This document shows positions 15,750-23,585 of a stretch of 37,473 bases of DNA, piece after piece. Position numbers and translations under genes: made by a program. This DNA comes from an uncultured Aeromonas sp. (GTDB taxonomy: Bacteria > Pseudomonadota > Gammaproteobacteria > Enterobacterales > Aeromonadaceae), in contig CAMFLW010000018.1 in assembly GCA_945957575.1 (NCBI GenBank), forward strand, positions 1 through 37,473, in the 5' to 3' direction. The notes below the pieces were generated by a model that searched no databases, was not told the origin of the DNA, and saw only the letters and a program-made list of their open reading frames with translations. Position 1 is the first letter of the stretch; each line of letters opens with the position of its first letter.

Positions 15750-17297
15750 TCAGGGGACGGGCAGGCGGTGGCGGGCCCCCCTGTACCCCAGCAGGTAAAT
15801 CAGGTGCGCAATACCGGCGGTTTCATCAGCCCTGAGGGTAAGCGCCAGAGCGCACCACTCGATGGGCGGGCCAGAAGTGGGCCGTGCAAAACAGGCTCGC
15901 TCGAGGGAGTCGATCGCGTTGCCGACCCGATTATGTCCAGCATGAGGCAACTGGCCTAATTGATAATAGGAGACCTGCCAGCGCAAACTGGCCCACTGGA
16001 GCAGTGCCTTGCGACTGGCATCCGGCTGGTGTTGAGCAAGGGCGCGTTGCAGTCGATAGAAGGCACGCCATCGGGGACCGTGGCGCCATAGCGCACGCAG
16101 CGCCAGAGCCAGCACGACCCACCAAAGGCTCTCTCGCAGTGCCATCTGCGAGGGTTGCTGATCAGGTTGCCGACTGGTCGTTGCCTGAAACCTCAGCGTG
16201 ATGGCGGGCAGGCTGGCCTGCTCGATTCGGCCGCTTTGGGTATTAAACCAGGGGAGGGCGATAGGGGGGAGCTGATACTCACCGCTCTGCTCTGCGACCA
16301 GAGTCTGGCGCCACTGTCGTTCAAACAGCAGCTTGCCATCGCGGTAACGCTCCTGCTGTTGCTCGCCATCGGGATGTGCCTGTATGCCGCCTGGCAGTTG
16401 ATGGGCCATCAGGGGGGCAAGCTGGATCTGACTGCTGTCACCATTCTCCATGGTCAGGGTGAGGATCCGGATCAGCGGTTCACTCACATCCCCCGTGGTG
16501 GCCGGTTCAAGCCGTTGACTCAGGGTCAGCCGGGTGGCCACTGGCGTGGCGGGGGCTTTGTCAACCCTCACCTCGAGCGGTGCCGCACGGGCCGAGAGTC
16601 GTTGCGCTTTTTCCCCTTGCTGCGTGAGCTGCCCCTGCAAGCGGGGTGAGTCGAGGTGCCAGAGCCCAGGTGCTTTTGCCTGGACGAGCCAGCTGCGGGT
16701 GAGCCTGCCGGGCAGACCTGCCTGAGCGGGGGCGATCCACTCGTCGCTACCGAGACGACGGATGGTGAAGTGGGCAGAGCTAAGCTCGCTCAACGCCGGG
16801 TTTTGCATGCTGGTGGGCAGCCACAGTGTCAGCCGGTAGATCACCGGCTGGCCGGGATAGAGCGGGCCCTGATGATCAAGGCTGGCCTGCATCTCGAGGG
16901 GCGAGGGGGTTGGGAGCTGCGGCAGCGAGGCAGTTTTCGCCTCTCTTAATGGCAATCTCAATGGCAATGTGAGCGAGGGGGTGAACTCATTTCCCAGCTT
17001 GAGCGGGGCAATCACCACCTCGGTATTTGCAGGTGAACCGCTCTGGTGCAGCGGGATCTGCCAGCGAGTCAGTTGTTGTACCGGGGTGGTGACCCGGCTC
17101 ATGGTCACTCTGCCTACTGCAAATTGGCGCAGTAGGGGGGTGATCTCCAGCTCGCTGCTCTGACGCTCGCCATCCGCTTCGATGATCAGCAGCCAATCGC
17201 TGGGGTCGGCCCCCGGCAGCAGCTCTGCCCGGGGGGGCAGGGCCCAACCAAGTGGACTCACCAGTGCGAGCAATAGCCCCCATCCTGCCCGCGTCAC
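15750..17297 (-). CDS. BatD-like membrane protein
   Basis: A 515-residue protein. It has a signal peptide (MTRAGWGLLLALVSPLGWA, cut near residue 19-20) and a large periplasmic beta-rich region with repeated immunoglobulin-like segments (for example LYPGQPVIYRLTLWLP and GEYQLPPIALPWFN). A single membrane helix near residues 400-415 (LWWVVLALALRALW) precedes a cytoplasmic tail of about 100 residues. This is the BatD architecture: the periplasmic partner of BatA/BatB in MoxR-linked VWA systems. It overlaps the BatB gene by four bases (17294-17297) and precedes the sigma gene by 13. Sequence conservation in BatD is low, so the name rests on domain order and position. Confidence 0.85.
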   Translation of the reverse strand: MTRAGWGLLLALVSPLGWALPPRAELLPGADPSDWLLIIEADGERQSSELEITPLLRQFAVGRVTMSRVTTPVQQLTRWQIPLHQSGSPANTEVVIAPLKLGNEFTPSLTLPLRLPLREAKTASLPQLPTPSPLEMQASLDHQGPLYPGQPVIYRLTLWLPTSMQNPALSELSSAHFTIRRLGSDEWIAPAQAGLPGRLTRSWLVQAKAPGLWHLDSPRLQGQLTQQGEKAQRLSARAAPLEVRVDKAPATPVATRLTLSQRLEPATTGDVSEPLIRILTLTMENGDSSQIQLAPLMAHQLPGGIQAHPDGEQQQERYRDGKLLFERQWRQTLVAEQSGEYQLPPIALPWFNTQSGRIEQASLPAITLRFQATTSRQPDQQPSQMALRESLWWVVLALALRALWRHGPRWRAFYRLQRALAQHQPDASRKALLQWASLRWQVSYYQLGQLPHAGHNRVGNAIDSLERACFARPTSGPPIEWCALALTLRADETAGIAHLIYLLGYRGARHRLPVP

Positions 17298-18745
17298 CAG
17301 GGCTCCTCCACCTTGATCAGATCCCGGCGCAGCGCCTCTTTACGCAGTCGCTGCTCCAGCAGCAACACCGGGGGAGAGGGTGGCAGGGGCATTGCTGCTG
17401 CCTGCTGTTCAGCCGATGGCTTGGGCTGCTTGCTGTTGCTGGTATCGGGAGCAGCCGCCGCTGCGCCCTGTAACAGAGAGAGGTTATAGAGCGCATCTTC
17501 ATGGCCGGGCTCCAGTGCCAGAGCGGCCAGATAGGCCTCCTTGGCGGCCGCAAACTCCCCCAGTTGCAGCAGGGCATTGCCGCGGTTGTAGTGGGCGGTG
17601 GCGCTCGTCGCTTCCTGATAGGCTGCGATGGCTTGTCGGTAGGCTCCGGCCCGATACCAGGCGTTGCCGCGCCAGATCGGATCGTCGAAAGTGCGGGCGG
17701 CCTGTTGAAAATTTCCCTGTTGATAATCCTGCATCGCTTGCAGCTCGCCCCTCTCAGCAGCTTGTAGATCTTGTGGCGAAAGCAGCTGAGCACCCACCAT
17801 CAGCGCCATCATCAACCGGGCGCCGACTCTGGCCAGCAAGGCCAGTGGTAACAAGGGGATCAGCAGCCAGGGGCCAAGATCCAGTGGCGCCGGGGTGAGG
17901 GCCGAGGTGGTGGTGGGCAGCGGTGCAAAGTGGGGGACATCGCTACCCAGCCATTGCAGCTCACCGCCGAGGCGATTGGCCAGTGCGGCAATGGCCTGAC
18001 TATCGGGGACGGGCAACTGCGCGGGCATGCGGCTGGCAAACCCCAACTCATTGGCCGGAATGGCGGACATGGGGGCCGGTTGACCACTGCTGGCAAGCAG
18101 AATATCGAGGCGTGCCGACTGGGTGTCGCGGCAAAGAAGGCGTTGCTGGCAGGGCCACAGGGCGGCGATTTGGGTCATCTGATTCTGGGTGAGGTCGTCG
18201 GTGATCAGCAGCAGACGCGCTTGTTCTCCAGGGGCCAGCTGCTTCATGGCAAGTTCCACCGCCCGTGCCGGGTTGCTGCCCTGCAACGGCATGATATCGG
18301 GGCGCAAGTCGGGCAGTAGCAGCGAAAGGGCCTGATGATCCCGGGTTGGCGGCATGGCGAGGTAGGCATCGCCTGCGTAGAGGATCAGCGCAATGCGTTC
18401 ACCCTTGGTGTGGCTCAACAACTGCTGCAACTGCCATCTGACCCGGGTCGCCCGATCCGGTTTGAGATCGGTGGCGGTCATCGAGCGTGACAAGTCCAGT
18501 AGCCAGATATCTAGCGGTGCTGCAGGCTGCTGTTGCAGCTCACCGCGCAGTGCCGGTCCACTCAGGGCCAAAATGACGGGCAGGGTTGCCAGCCAGAGCC
18601 AGGGACGTTGAGGATGGGATGCTGGCAGCAGATAAGCCTGCATCGCAGGTGCGAGCAGCGGGGGCTGGCGACGACGGCGCCACCCTTGCCAAAGCCAGGG
18701 GATGAGTGCGATCAGCCACAGGGGGCGGAGCAAGATCAGATCCAT
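17294..18745 (-). CDS. BatB-like VWA protein with C-terminal TPR repeats
   Basis: A 483-residue protein. Two N-terminal membrane segments (about 5-20 and 50-65) precede a von Willebrand A domain whose metal site DLSRS lies at residues 84-88, with a second signature LLLITDDLT. A hydrophobic stretch (about 288-320) follows. The C-terminus carries two to three tetratricopeptide units (YQQGNFQQAARTF, AGAYRQAIAAYQEA, LGEFAAAKEAYLAALALEP). The layout looks like BatB fused to the BatC TPR protein. A Pro/Gln/Ala-rich tail ends in a basic segment. It overlaps both neighbours (ten bases with BatA, four with BatD). A role in envelope integrity or complex assembly with MoxR is inferred from the family. 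Confidence 0.9.
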   Translation of the reverse strand: MDLILLRPLWLIALIPWLWQGWRRRRQPPLLAPAMQAYLLPASHPQRPWLWLATLPVILALSGPALRGELQQQPAAPLDIWLLDLSRSMTATDLKPDRATRVRWQLQQLLSHTKGERIALILYAGDAYLAMPPTRDHQALSLLLPDLRPDIMPLQGSNPARAVELAMKQLAPGEQARLLLITDDLTQNQMTQIAALWPCQQRLLCRDTQSARLDILLASSGQPAPMSAIPANELGFASRMPAQLPVPDSQAIAALANRLGGELQWLGSDVPHFAPLPTTTSALTPAPLDLGPWLLIPLLPLALLARVGARLMMALMVGAQLLSPQDLQAAERGELQAMQDYQQGNFQQAARTFDDPIWRGNAWYRAGAYRQAIAAYQEATSATAHYNRGNALLQLGEFAAAKEAYLAALALEPGHEDALYNLSLLQGAAAAAPDTSNSKQPKPSAEQQAAAMPLPPSPPVLLLEQRLRKEALRRDLIKVEEPW

Positions 18746-19728
18746 CTGCGTGCACCTCGTGTCAGCCAGCTACGCACCATGCGAAACTCCAGCCTGCCGT
18801 GTCCTGACGGCAGAAGCAACAAGCCACAAAGCAGTGCCAACGGCCAGGGGTAGAGCTCGATCACCGGCTGGTACTGGGCAATCGGCATGGGGGCAGGTTC
18901 AAGGGCATTGAGAGTCGCGTTGATGGCATCTAGATCGCTCTGGGTGCGTGCCCGAAAGTAACGCCCCTGGCCTGTCTGTGCCAGCTCTTTCAGGAGCGGC
19001 TCGTCCAGTTCGCTGCTGGGATCGGCCTGACCGCTGCCCGCCTCATCGTAGGGTTGAATAAAGGTATCGGGATCGGCCCCGACCCCCAGCGTGTAGATCC
19101 GTATTCCCTGCGCTGCGGCGAGTTTTGCCTCCTGCAGCGGGTCGGCATTGCCTGCGGTATTGCGGCCATCAGTGACCAGCAGCAGGGCGGTGGGGCGACC
19201 CGGATCTCCATGCTGACGTGCCAGCTGGATGGCTTCGCCAAGGGCGGTGGTTCGGCCGACAAGATCAAAATCGAGCTCGTCGCTCAAGGTCAACAGCGCC
19301 GGGATCTCCTGAGTGAGGGGAGAGAGCAGGTAGGCGTGATCGGCAAATACGATGAGGCCCACCCTGTCTCCGGCCCGTTTGGCGATCAGCGCCTTGATCT
19401 GCTGGCGCACCGCCGTCAGCCGTGCTTGCTGCTCGCCGTTATCGAGCATATCCGGGGTACGCATGCTGTCTGACAGATCCACCGCCAGCAGCAGATCCCG
19501 ACTCCCTTCATATTGAATAACCGGTTCTCCCCACCACTGGGGGCGGCAGAGGGCGAGGATAAGGGCGCACCAGAGCAGCATGGCGCGCCAGAGCGGTAAT
19601 CCGGCCTGAGGACGCAGCAGCGCAAACCCGGGGTGAGCCAGATAGCCGCGGCGCAGGGGCGGCAAGCCGAAGCGCACCAGCAAGGGGAGCACCAGCGCCA
19701 GCGCAAACCAGGGCCAGGCCAGGATCAT
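18736..19728 (-). CDS. BatA-like VWA protein
   Basis: A 330-residue membrane protein: N-terminal hydrophobic segment 4-22, another near 48-62, a VWA domain with intact metal-ion site DLSDS (84-88), GRTTALGEAI and LLVTDGRNTAGNAD, and a C-terminal membrane segment (about 293-310, YPWPLALLCGLLLL). It fits BatA (VWA between transmembrane segments). In the family, BatA and BatB assemble with MoxR on the inner membrane. The gene overlaps DUF4381 (four bases) and BatB (ten bases), so it is within the operon. The complete metal site suggests ligand binding is retained. Confidence 0.92.
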   Translation of the reverse strand: MILAWPWFALALVLPLLVRFGLPPLRRGYLAHPGFALLRPQAGLPLWRAMLLWCALILALCRPQWWGEPVIQYEGSRDLLLAVDLSDSMRTPDMLDNGEQQARLTAVRQQIKALIAKRAGDRVGLIVFADHAYLLSPLTQEIPALLTLSDELDFDLVGRTTALGEAIQLARQHGDPGRPTALLLVTDGRNTAGNADPLQEAKLAAAQGIRIYTLGVGADPDTFIQPYDEAGSGQADPSSELDEPLLKELAQTGQGRYFRARTQSDLDAINATLNALEPAPMPIAQYQPVIELYPWPLALLCGLLLLPSGHGRLEFRMVRSWLTRGARRWI

Positions 19729-20264
19729 GGATGCCTCCGAGCGGTTTTACGCCTCGAGCGGGGGGAGAGCTGGAAGAAGAGGGTTTGACCCCAACGACGA
19801 TAATGTTGCTGAAGCAGTTCGCACTGCTCGCGAGTCGGGTTTTGGCTGCCATAGAGCCAACTGCTCCAGTAAGACGAGAACTGGCTGAAATCGCTGCCGC
19901 CGTGACGATCGACAAAGGCGAGCCACGCCTCTCCCTGCAGCTGGCGCGCCTCGGGCCAGCGTTGCAGTGCTTCATGACGCAGGGCCTCCTGCATGCGTGC
20001 CACCAGCAGTGCCGGATCTCCCTCCAGCTGACGACACCAGCGGCGGTAACGTATCACCCTCTTGGCAATCAGGACGATCAGCAGCAGCAATAACGCTGTG
20101 ATCAATAGCCACAGTAGCGCCTGCACTCTGGGATCAAGACTCTGTTCAATCAGATCTGGCCCCGGGTGGATGTCGCGCATCAGGGCGGCCAGCGGCGGAG
20201 TGATGGCCTCGGAGGCTGGACTGGCGCTGTCGAGTTCGGCGGGGGAGATCATCCCTGATGACAT
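19725..20264 (-). CDS. DUF4381 membrane protein of the MoxR/Bat operon
   Basis: A 179-residue protein when started at ATG 20264, which has AGGAGG just upstream. A GTG five codons earlier is possible but would place the ribosome site inside the gene. A short N-terminal region (PPLAALMRDIHPG) precedes one membrane helix (about 50-70, LLWLLITALLLLLIVLIAK) and a cytoplasmic basic tail. DUF4381 proteins characteristically lie between DUF58 and BatA genes. The gene overlaps the DUF58 gene by 16 bases and BatA by four. The biochemical role is unknown. Confidence 0.87.
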   Translation of the reverse strand: MSSGMISPAELDSASPASEAITPPLAALMRDIHPGPDLIEQSLDPRVQALLWLLITALLLLLIVLIAKRVIRYRRWCRQLEGDPALLVARMQEALRHEALQRWPEARQLQGEAWLAFVDRHGGSDFSQFSSYWSSWLYGSQNPTREQCELLQQHYRRWGQTLFFQLSPRSRRKTARRHP

Positions 20265-21151
20265 AACCCCTCCTGCCACTGCTGTTGCAGCGTCTGGTTG
20301 TTATCGAGCAGATAGAGGCGCTGCACCAATGGCAACAGCAACTGCTTGCCGTGGGCCAGTTGCTGTTCGGCAGCTTGCCGGTAGCGGCGGGAGAAACCGG
20401 CATGGCCCCCATCCAGCCAGCCCTGATAGTGCTGCCCTGGCCGATCGATAGCCACTGGCAGCTGGCCGTCAGGGGGAAGGGCTGCCTCAAGGGGATCGCG
20501 GATCTGCCAATAGTGAATATCATGGCGCCGCGAGAGCAGTTGCAATTGCTGACAGAGCGCCGACTCGCAGGGTCTGTGATCGGTGATGATCGTCAGCTTG
20601 GCACCGTGAGGCAGCTTCACGCCGGACAAGGTGTCGGCCAGAGAGTGAGACAGCGCCCGGCGGGCCAGCCCTTGCTGATAGTGATGGCAGAGGGATTCGA
20701 GCAGGGGCAGCACGCTGCCGCGCTGGCTCTGGTGATGGGGGATAAGCCCGTGGCAGATCAGGGTGTTGTGCTGCTTCTCCCCTTGCCAGATCAGGGCTGC
20801 TGCCAGCTCGCACCCCAGACGCGCCTTGAGCTGCAGCATGGAGCCGAAATACATGGCAGGAGAGAGATCGAGCAGCAGCCAGTGAACCTGATCCAGCTCC
20901 TCGCTATAGAGGCGGGTATAGGGACGACCGAGGCGCGCCGTCACTCGCCAGTCGATATGGCGTACCTCGTCACCAGCCTGATAGGCGCGCAGCTCCCGAA
21001 ACGTGAGTCCGGGAGAGCGGCCCGGTTTGCCGCGTTCGCTGCTGCTTCTGCCTGCGTGAGGTGGCTTCCTGGCCTTGGCCCAGAGCCGGATATTGAGCAG
21101 CCGTGGCAGCGACAGGGCGATATCGGGATGGAGGTCCGGCGTTAGGGACAT
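20249..21151 (-). CDS. DUF58 domain protein of the MoxR/Bat operon
   Basis: A 300-residue soluble protein with the DUF58 signature GDEVRHIDWRVTARLGRPYTR (about 58-78), followed by YSEELDQVHWLLLDLSPAM. The last part is VWA-like, with DLSPAM replacing a full DxSxS metal site. DUF58 proteins are the regular partner of MoxR ATPases. The gene overlaps MoxR by ten bases (21142-21151) and DUF4381 by 16. The start gives MSLTPDLHPD. Function beyond association with MoxR is not established. Confidence 0.9.
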   Translation of the reverse strand: MSLTPDLHPDIALSLPRLLNIRLWAKARKPPHAGRSSSERGKPGRSPGLTFRELRAYQAGDEVRHIDWRVTARLGRPYTRLYSEELDQVHWLLLDLSPAMYFGSMLQLKARLGCELAAALIWQGEKQHNTLICHGLIPHHQSQRGSVLPLLESLCHHYQQGLARRALSHSLADTLSGVKLPHGAKLTIITDHRPCESALCQQLQLLSRRHDIHYWQIRDPLEAALPPDGQLPVAIDRPGQHYQGWLDGGHAGFSRRYRQAAEQQLAHGKQLLLPLVQRLYLLDNNQTLQQQWQEGLCHQG

Positions 21152-22092
21152 GGCACCTGATCCAGCAGTTGGGCGATCAGGATATCGTTATCCAGATTGT
21201 CGGCCAGTGCCTGATAGCTGGGAATAAGGCGGTGGCGCAGCACCGGATAGGCTTGCAGCTGGATATCTTCCGGCAGCACATAATCACGTCCGGCGAGCCA
21301 GGCGCGGGCACGGGCGGAGCGAGCCAGCCCCAGCGTAGCCCGAGGGCTGGCTCCCACGGCAATCAATGGCTCAAGGGCAGGGCAAAGGCCACTACCCGGG
21401 CGGGTGGCGCAGACTAGCTCCACCAGATAGTGCTCCAGTCTGCTTTGCATGGTGACCGCCAGCACTTCGCTGCGCGCACGCTGCAAGGTGGTCTGGCTCA
21501 GGTTCACCGGCGCCGCGCCGAGCTGTTCCCCGCTGGCGTTGAGCTGCAAGATGGCGAGCTCCATGGTGGGGCTCGGGTAATCCACCATCAGCTTGAGCAG
21601 AAAGCGGTCGAGCTGTGCCTCCGGCAGGGGATAGGTTCCCTCCTGCTCGATTGGGTTCTGGGTGGCGGCGACCATAAAGAGGGGTGGCAGCCGCCAGCTC
21701 TTTTTGCCCACGGTGATCTGGTGTTCGGCCATGGCCTCCAGCAGCGCTGATTGCACCTTGGCCGGTGCCCGGTTGATCTCGTCTGCCAGCACCAGATGGT
21801 TGAAGAGGGGGCCTGGCTGGAAAACAAAACTGGCATCCTGCGGGTGAAACACCTCGCTGCCGGTCAGATCTGCCGGCAGCAGATCAGGGGTGAACTGGAT
21901 ACGAGCGAAACGCCCCTCGACGGCGCCAGCGAGCGCCTTGACGGCACGGGTTTTGGCAAGGCCGGGAGCGCCTTCGATTAATACATGTCCTTCACATAAC
22001 AGGGCGATCAACAGCCCTTCGATGAGCTCATCCTGTCCCAGAATTTGACTGGCAAGATAGTCTCTCAGTTGTTTGAACTCCGCCGCTGCCAT
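21142..22092 (-). CDS. MoxR-family AAA+ ATPase
   Basis: A 316-residue AAA+ ATPase. Walker A GAPGLAKT (41-48), Walker B VLADEINR (101-108), and sensor 1 ATQNP (143-147) are all intact; the C-terminal lid contains GASPRATLGLARSARARAWL. MoxR ATPases act as chaperones that help mature or assemble protein complexes with VWA partners. This is the first gene of an eight-gene minus-strand operon running to 14365. The promoter must lie in 22093-22274, shared divergently with fadI. Confidence 0.94.
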   Translation of the reverse strand: MAAAEFKQLRDYLASQILGQDELIEGLLIALLCEGHVLIEGAPGLAKTRAVKALAGAVEGRFARIQFTPDLLPADLTGSEVFHPQDASFVFQPGPLFNHLVLADEINRAPAKVQSALLEAMAEHQITVGKKSWRLPPLFMVAATQNPIEQEGTYPLPEAQLDRFLLKLMVDYPSPTMELAILQLNASGEQLGAAPVNLSQTTLQRARSEVLAVTMQSRLEHYLVELVCATRPGSGLCPALEPLIAVGASPRATLGLARSARARAWLAGRDYVLPEDIQLQAYPVLRHRLIPSYQALADNLDNDILIAQLLDQVPCP

Positions 22093-22183
22093 GCGATAAA
22101 CCCGTTGTTTTTATGGAAGTTGATCTTTTTATACTCCAGTTGAGCCACAAGGGCGAGTGAAGGGCGCCAGCCTTGCTGAATTT

Positions 22184-22207
22184 AGTTTCAATCAGCTGTA
22201 TGAAACT
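22184..22207. promoter_or_regulatory. Inverted repeat in the moxR-fadI divergent region
   Basis: AGTTTCA (22184-22190) and TGAAACT (22201-22207) are perfect seven-base arms separated by ten bases. The spacing suits a dimeric regulator on one or two helical faces. It lies about 90 bases before both starts, where it could serve either gene. The regulator is not known. It does not match the PsrA consensus as I recall it. Confidence 0.4.
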
Positions 22208-22235
22208 TGTGATTGGATTGTTAAGATGTGGCGCA

Positions 22236-22252
22236 ATGAGGTCAGACCTCTG
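22236..22252. promoter_or_regulatory. FadR operator upstream of fadI
   Basis: The 13-base palindrome GAGGTCAGACCTC (22238-22250) contains the core GGTC-N-GACC that defines FadR sites. The flanks continue as ATGAGGTCAGACCTCTG. It sits 25 bases before the fadI start, in position to repress, and fadIJ is a known FadR target in E. coli. This is the best of the fad-type sites here. Confidence 0.75.
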
Positions 22253-22274
22253 CCTTTTAAACCAAGGAGCCAGG

Positions 22275-23585
22275 ATGAAACAGCCATTGAAACTGACGAC
22301 TCGCCAGGGCGAACGGATTGCCGTCGTGGCGGGGCTGCGTACCCCCTTTGCCAAGCAGGCCACCGCCTTTCATGGCGTGCCTGCAGTCGATCTCGGCAAA
22401 CTGGTGGTGAGCGAGATGCTCGCCCGTACCGATCTCGATCCCAAGCTTATCGACCAGCTGGTGTTTGGTCAGGTGGTTCAGATGCCGGAAGCCCCCAACA
22501 TTGCCCGCGAGATCGTGCTCGGTACCGGCATGAGCGTCAATACCGATGCCTATAGCGTCTCCCGCGCCTGCGCCACCAGTTTTCAGGCGGTGGCCAACGT
22601 CACCGAATCCATCATGGCCGGTACCGTAGACATCGCCATCGCCGGCGGCGCTGACTCCTCTTCCGTGCTGCCCATCGGTGTGAGCAAGAAGCTGGCCCGC
22701 GCCCTGGTGGATCTCAACAAAGCGCGCAATCTGCAGCAGCGCTTCAATATTCTTCGTCAGTTGCGGGTCAAGGATCTGCTGCCGGTACCGCCCGCTGTGG
22801 CGGAATACTCTACTGGCCTCTCCATGGGGCAGACCGCCGAGCAGATGGCCAAGAGCCACCAGATCAGCCGCGAGGCGCAAGATGCGCTGGCTCACCGCTC
22901 CCACACTCTGGCCGCGCAGGCCTGGGCCGATGGCAAGCTCAGCGGCGAGGTGTTTACCGCCCATGTGCCGCCCTACAAGTCACCGCTGGAGCGGGACAAC
23001 AATATCCGTGAAAGCTCGGATCTCGCGAGCTACGCCAAGCTCAAGCCGGTGTTTGACAGGTTTCATGGCACAGTCACTGCTGCCAACGCAACCCCGCTCA
23101 CTGACGGCGCTGCAGCCGTGTTGCTGATGCGGGAAGGTCGGGCGAAAGAGCTGGGCCTCGAGCCGCTTGGTTATATCCGCAGCTTCGCCTTCTCGGCCAT
23201 CGATGTGTGGCAAGACATGCTGATGGGGCCCTCCTACGCCACGCCGCTGGCGCTGGACAGAGCCGGCATCACGCTCAGCGATCTGACCCTGATCGACATG
23301 CACGAAGCCTTTGCCGCCCAGACGCTGGCCAACCTCAAGATGTTTGCCAGCCACGAGTTTGCCCGTGACAAGCTGGGCCGCGATCAGGCCATCGGCGAGG
23401 TAGACATGGAGAAGTTCAACGTCCTCGGCGGTTCGCTGGCCTATGGCCACCCCTTTGCCGCGACCGGTGCGCGGATGATCACCCAGACCCTGCACGAGCT
23501 GCGTCGTCGTGGTGGGGGATTGGGGCTCAACACCGCCTGTGCGGCGGGTGGATTGGGCGTGGCTATGGTGTTGGAGGTTGAATGA
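22275..23585 (+). CDS. fadI: 3-ketoacyl-CoA thiolase FadI (beta-subunit of the anaerobic beta-oxidation complex)
   Basis: A 436-residue protein, identical in length to E. coli FadI. It cleaves 3-ketoacyl-CoA with CoA to acetyl-CoA and a shortened acyl-CoA. Catalytic Cys99 (SRACATS), His392 ([12 protein letters not shown]) and Cys422 (NTACAAGG) are in place. The ATG at 22275 follows AAGGAG at good spacing; the frame is open upstream to 22173 but the family starts [16 protein letters not shown]. It forms the trifunctional complex with FadJ, encoded next. A FadR palindrome lies in the leader. Confidence 0.97.
   Translation: MKQPLKLTTRQGERIAVVAGLRTPFAKQATAFHGVPAVDLGKLVVSEMLARTDLDPKLIDQLVFGQVVQMPEAPNIAREIVLGTGMSVNTDAYSVSRACATSFQAVANVTESIMAGTVDIAIAGGADSSSVLPIGVSKKLARALVDLNKARNLQQRFNILRQLRVKDLLPVPPAVAEYSTGLSMGQTAEQMAKSHQISREAQDALAHRSHTLAAQAWADGKLSGEVFTAHVPPYKSPLERDNNIRESSDLASYAKLKPVFDRFHGTVTAANATPLTDGAAAVLLMREGRAKELGLEPLGYIRSFAFSAIDVWQDMLMGPSYATPLALDRAGITLSDLTLIDMHEAFAAQTLANLKMFASHEFARDKLGRDQAIGEVDMEKFNVLGGSLAYGHPFAATGARMITQTLHELRRRGGGLGLNTACAAGGLGVAMVLEVE

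Noticed and set aside
14365..22092. Defence-system reading of the MoxR/VWA operon
   Set aside because: MoxR-VWA pairs occur in some phage-defence loci, but the BatA/BatB/BatD/DUF4381 set, core flanking genes and lack of nuclease or mobile genes favour an envelope housekeeping role.
22205..22222. CRP site before fadI
   Set aside because: A left half TTGTGA is present but the right half (TGTTA) matches too poorly.
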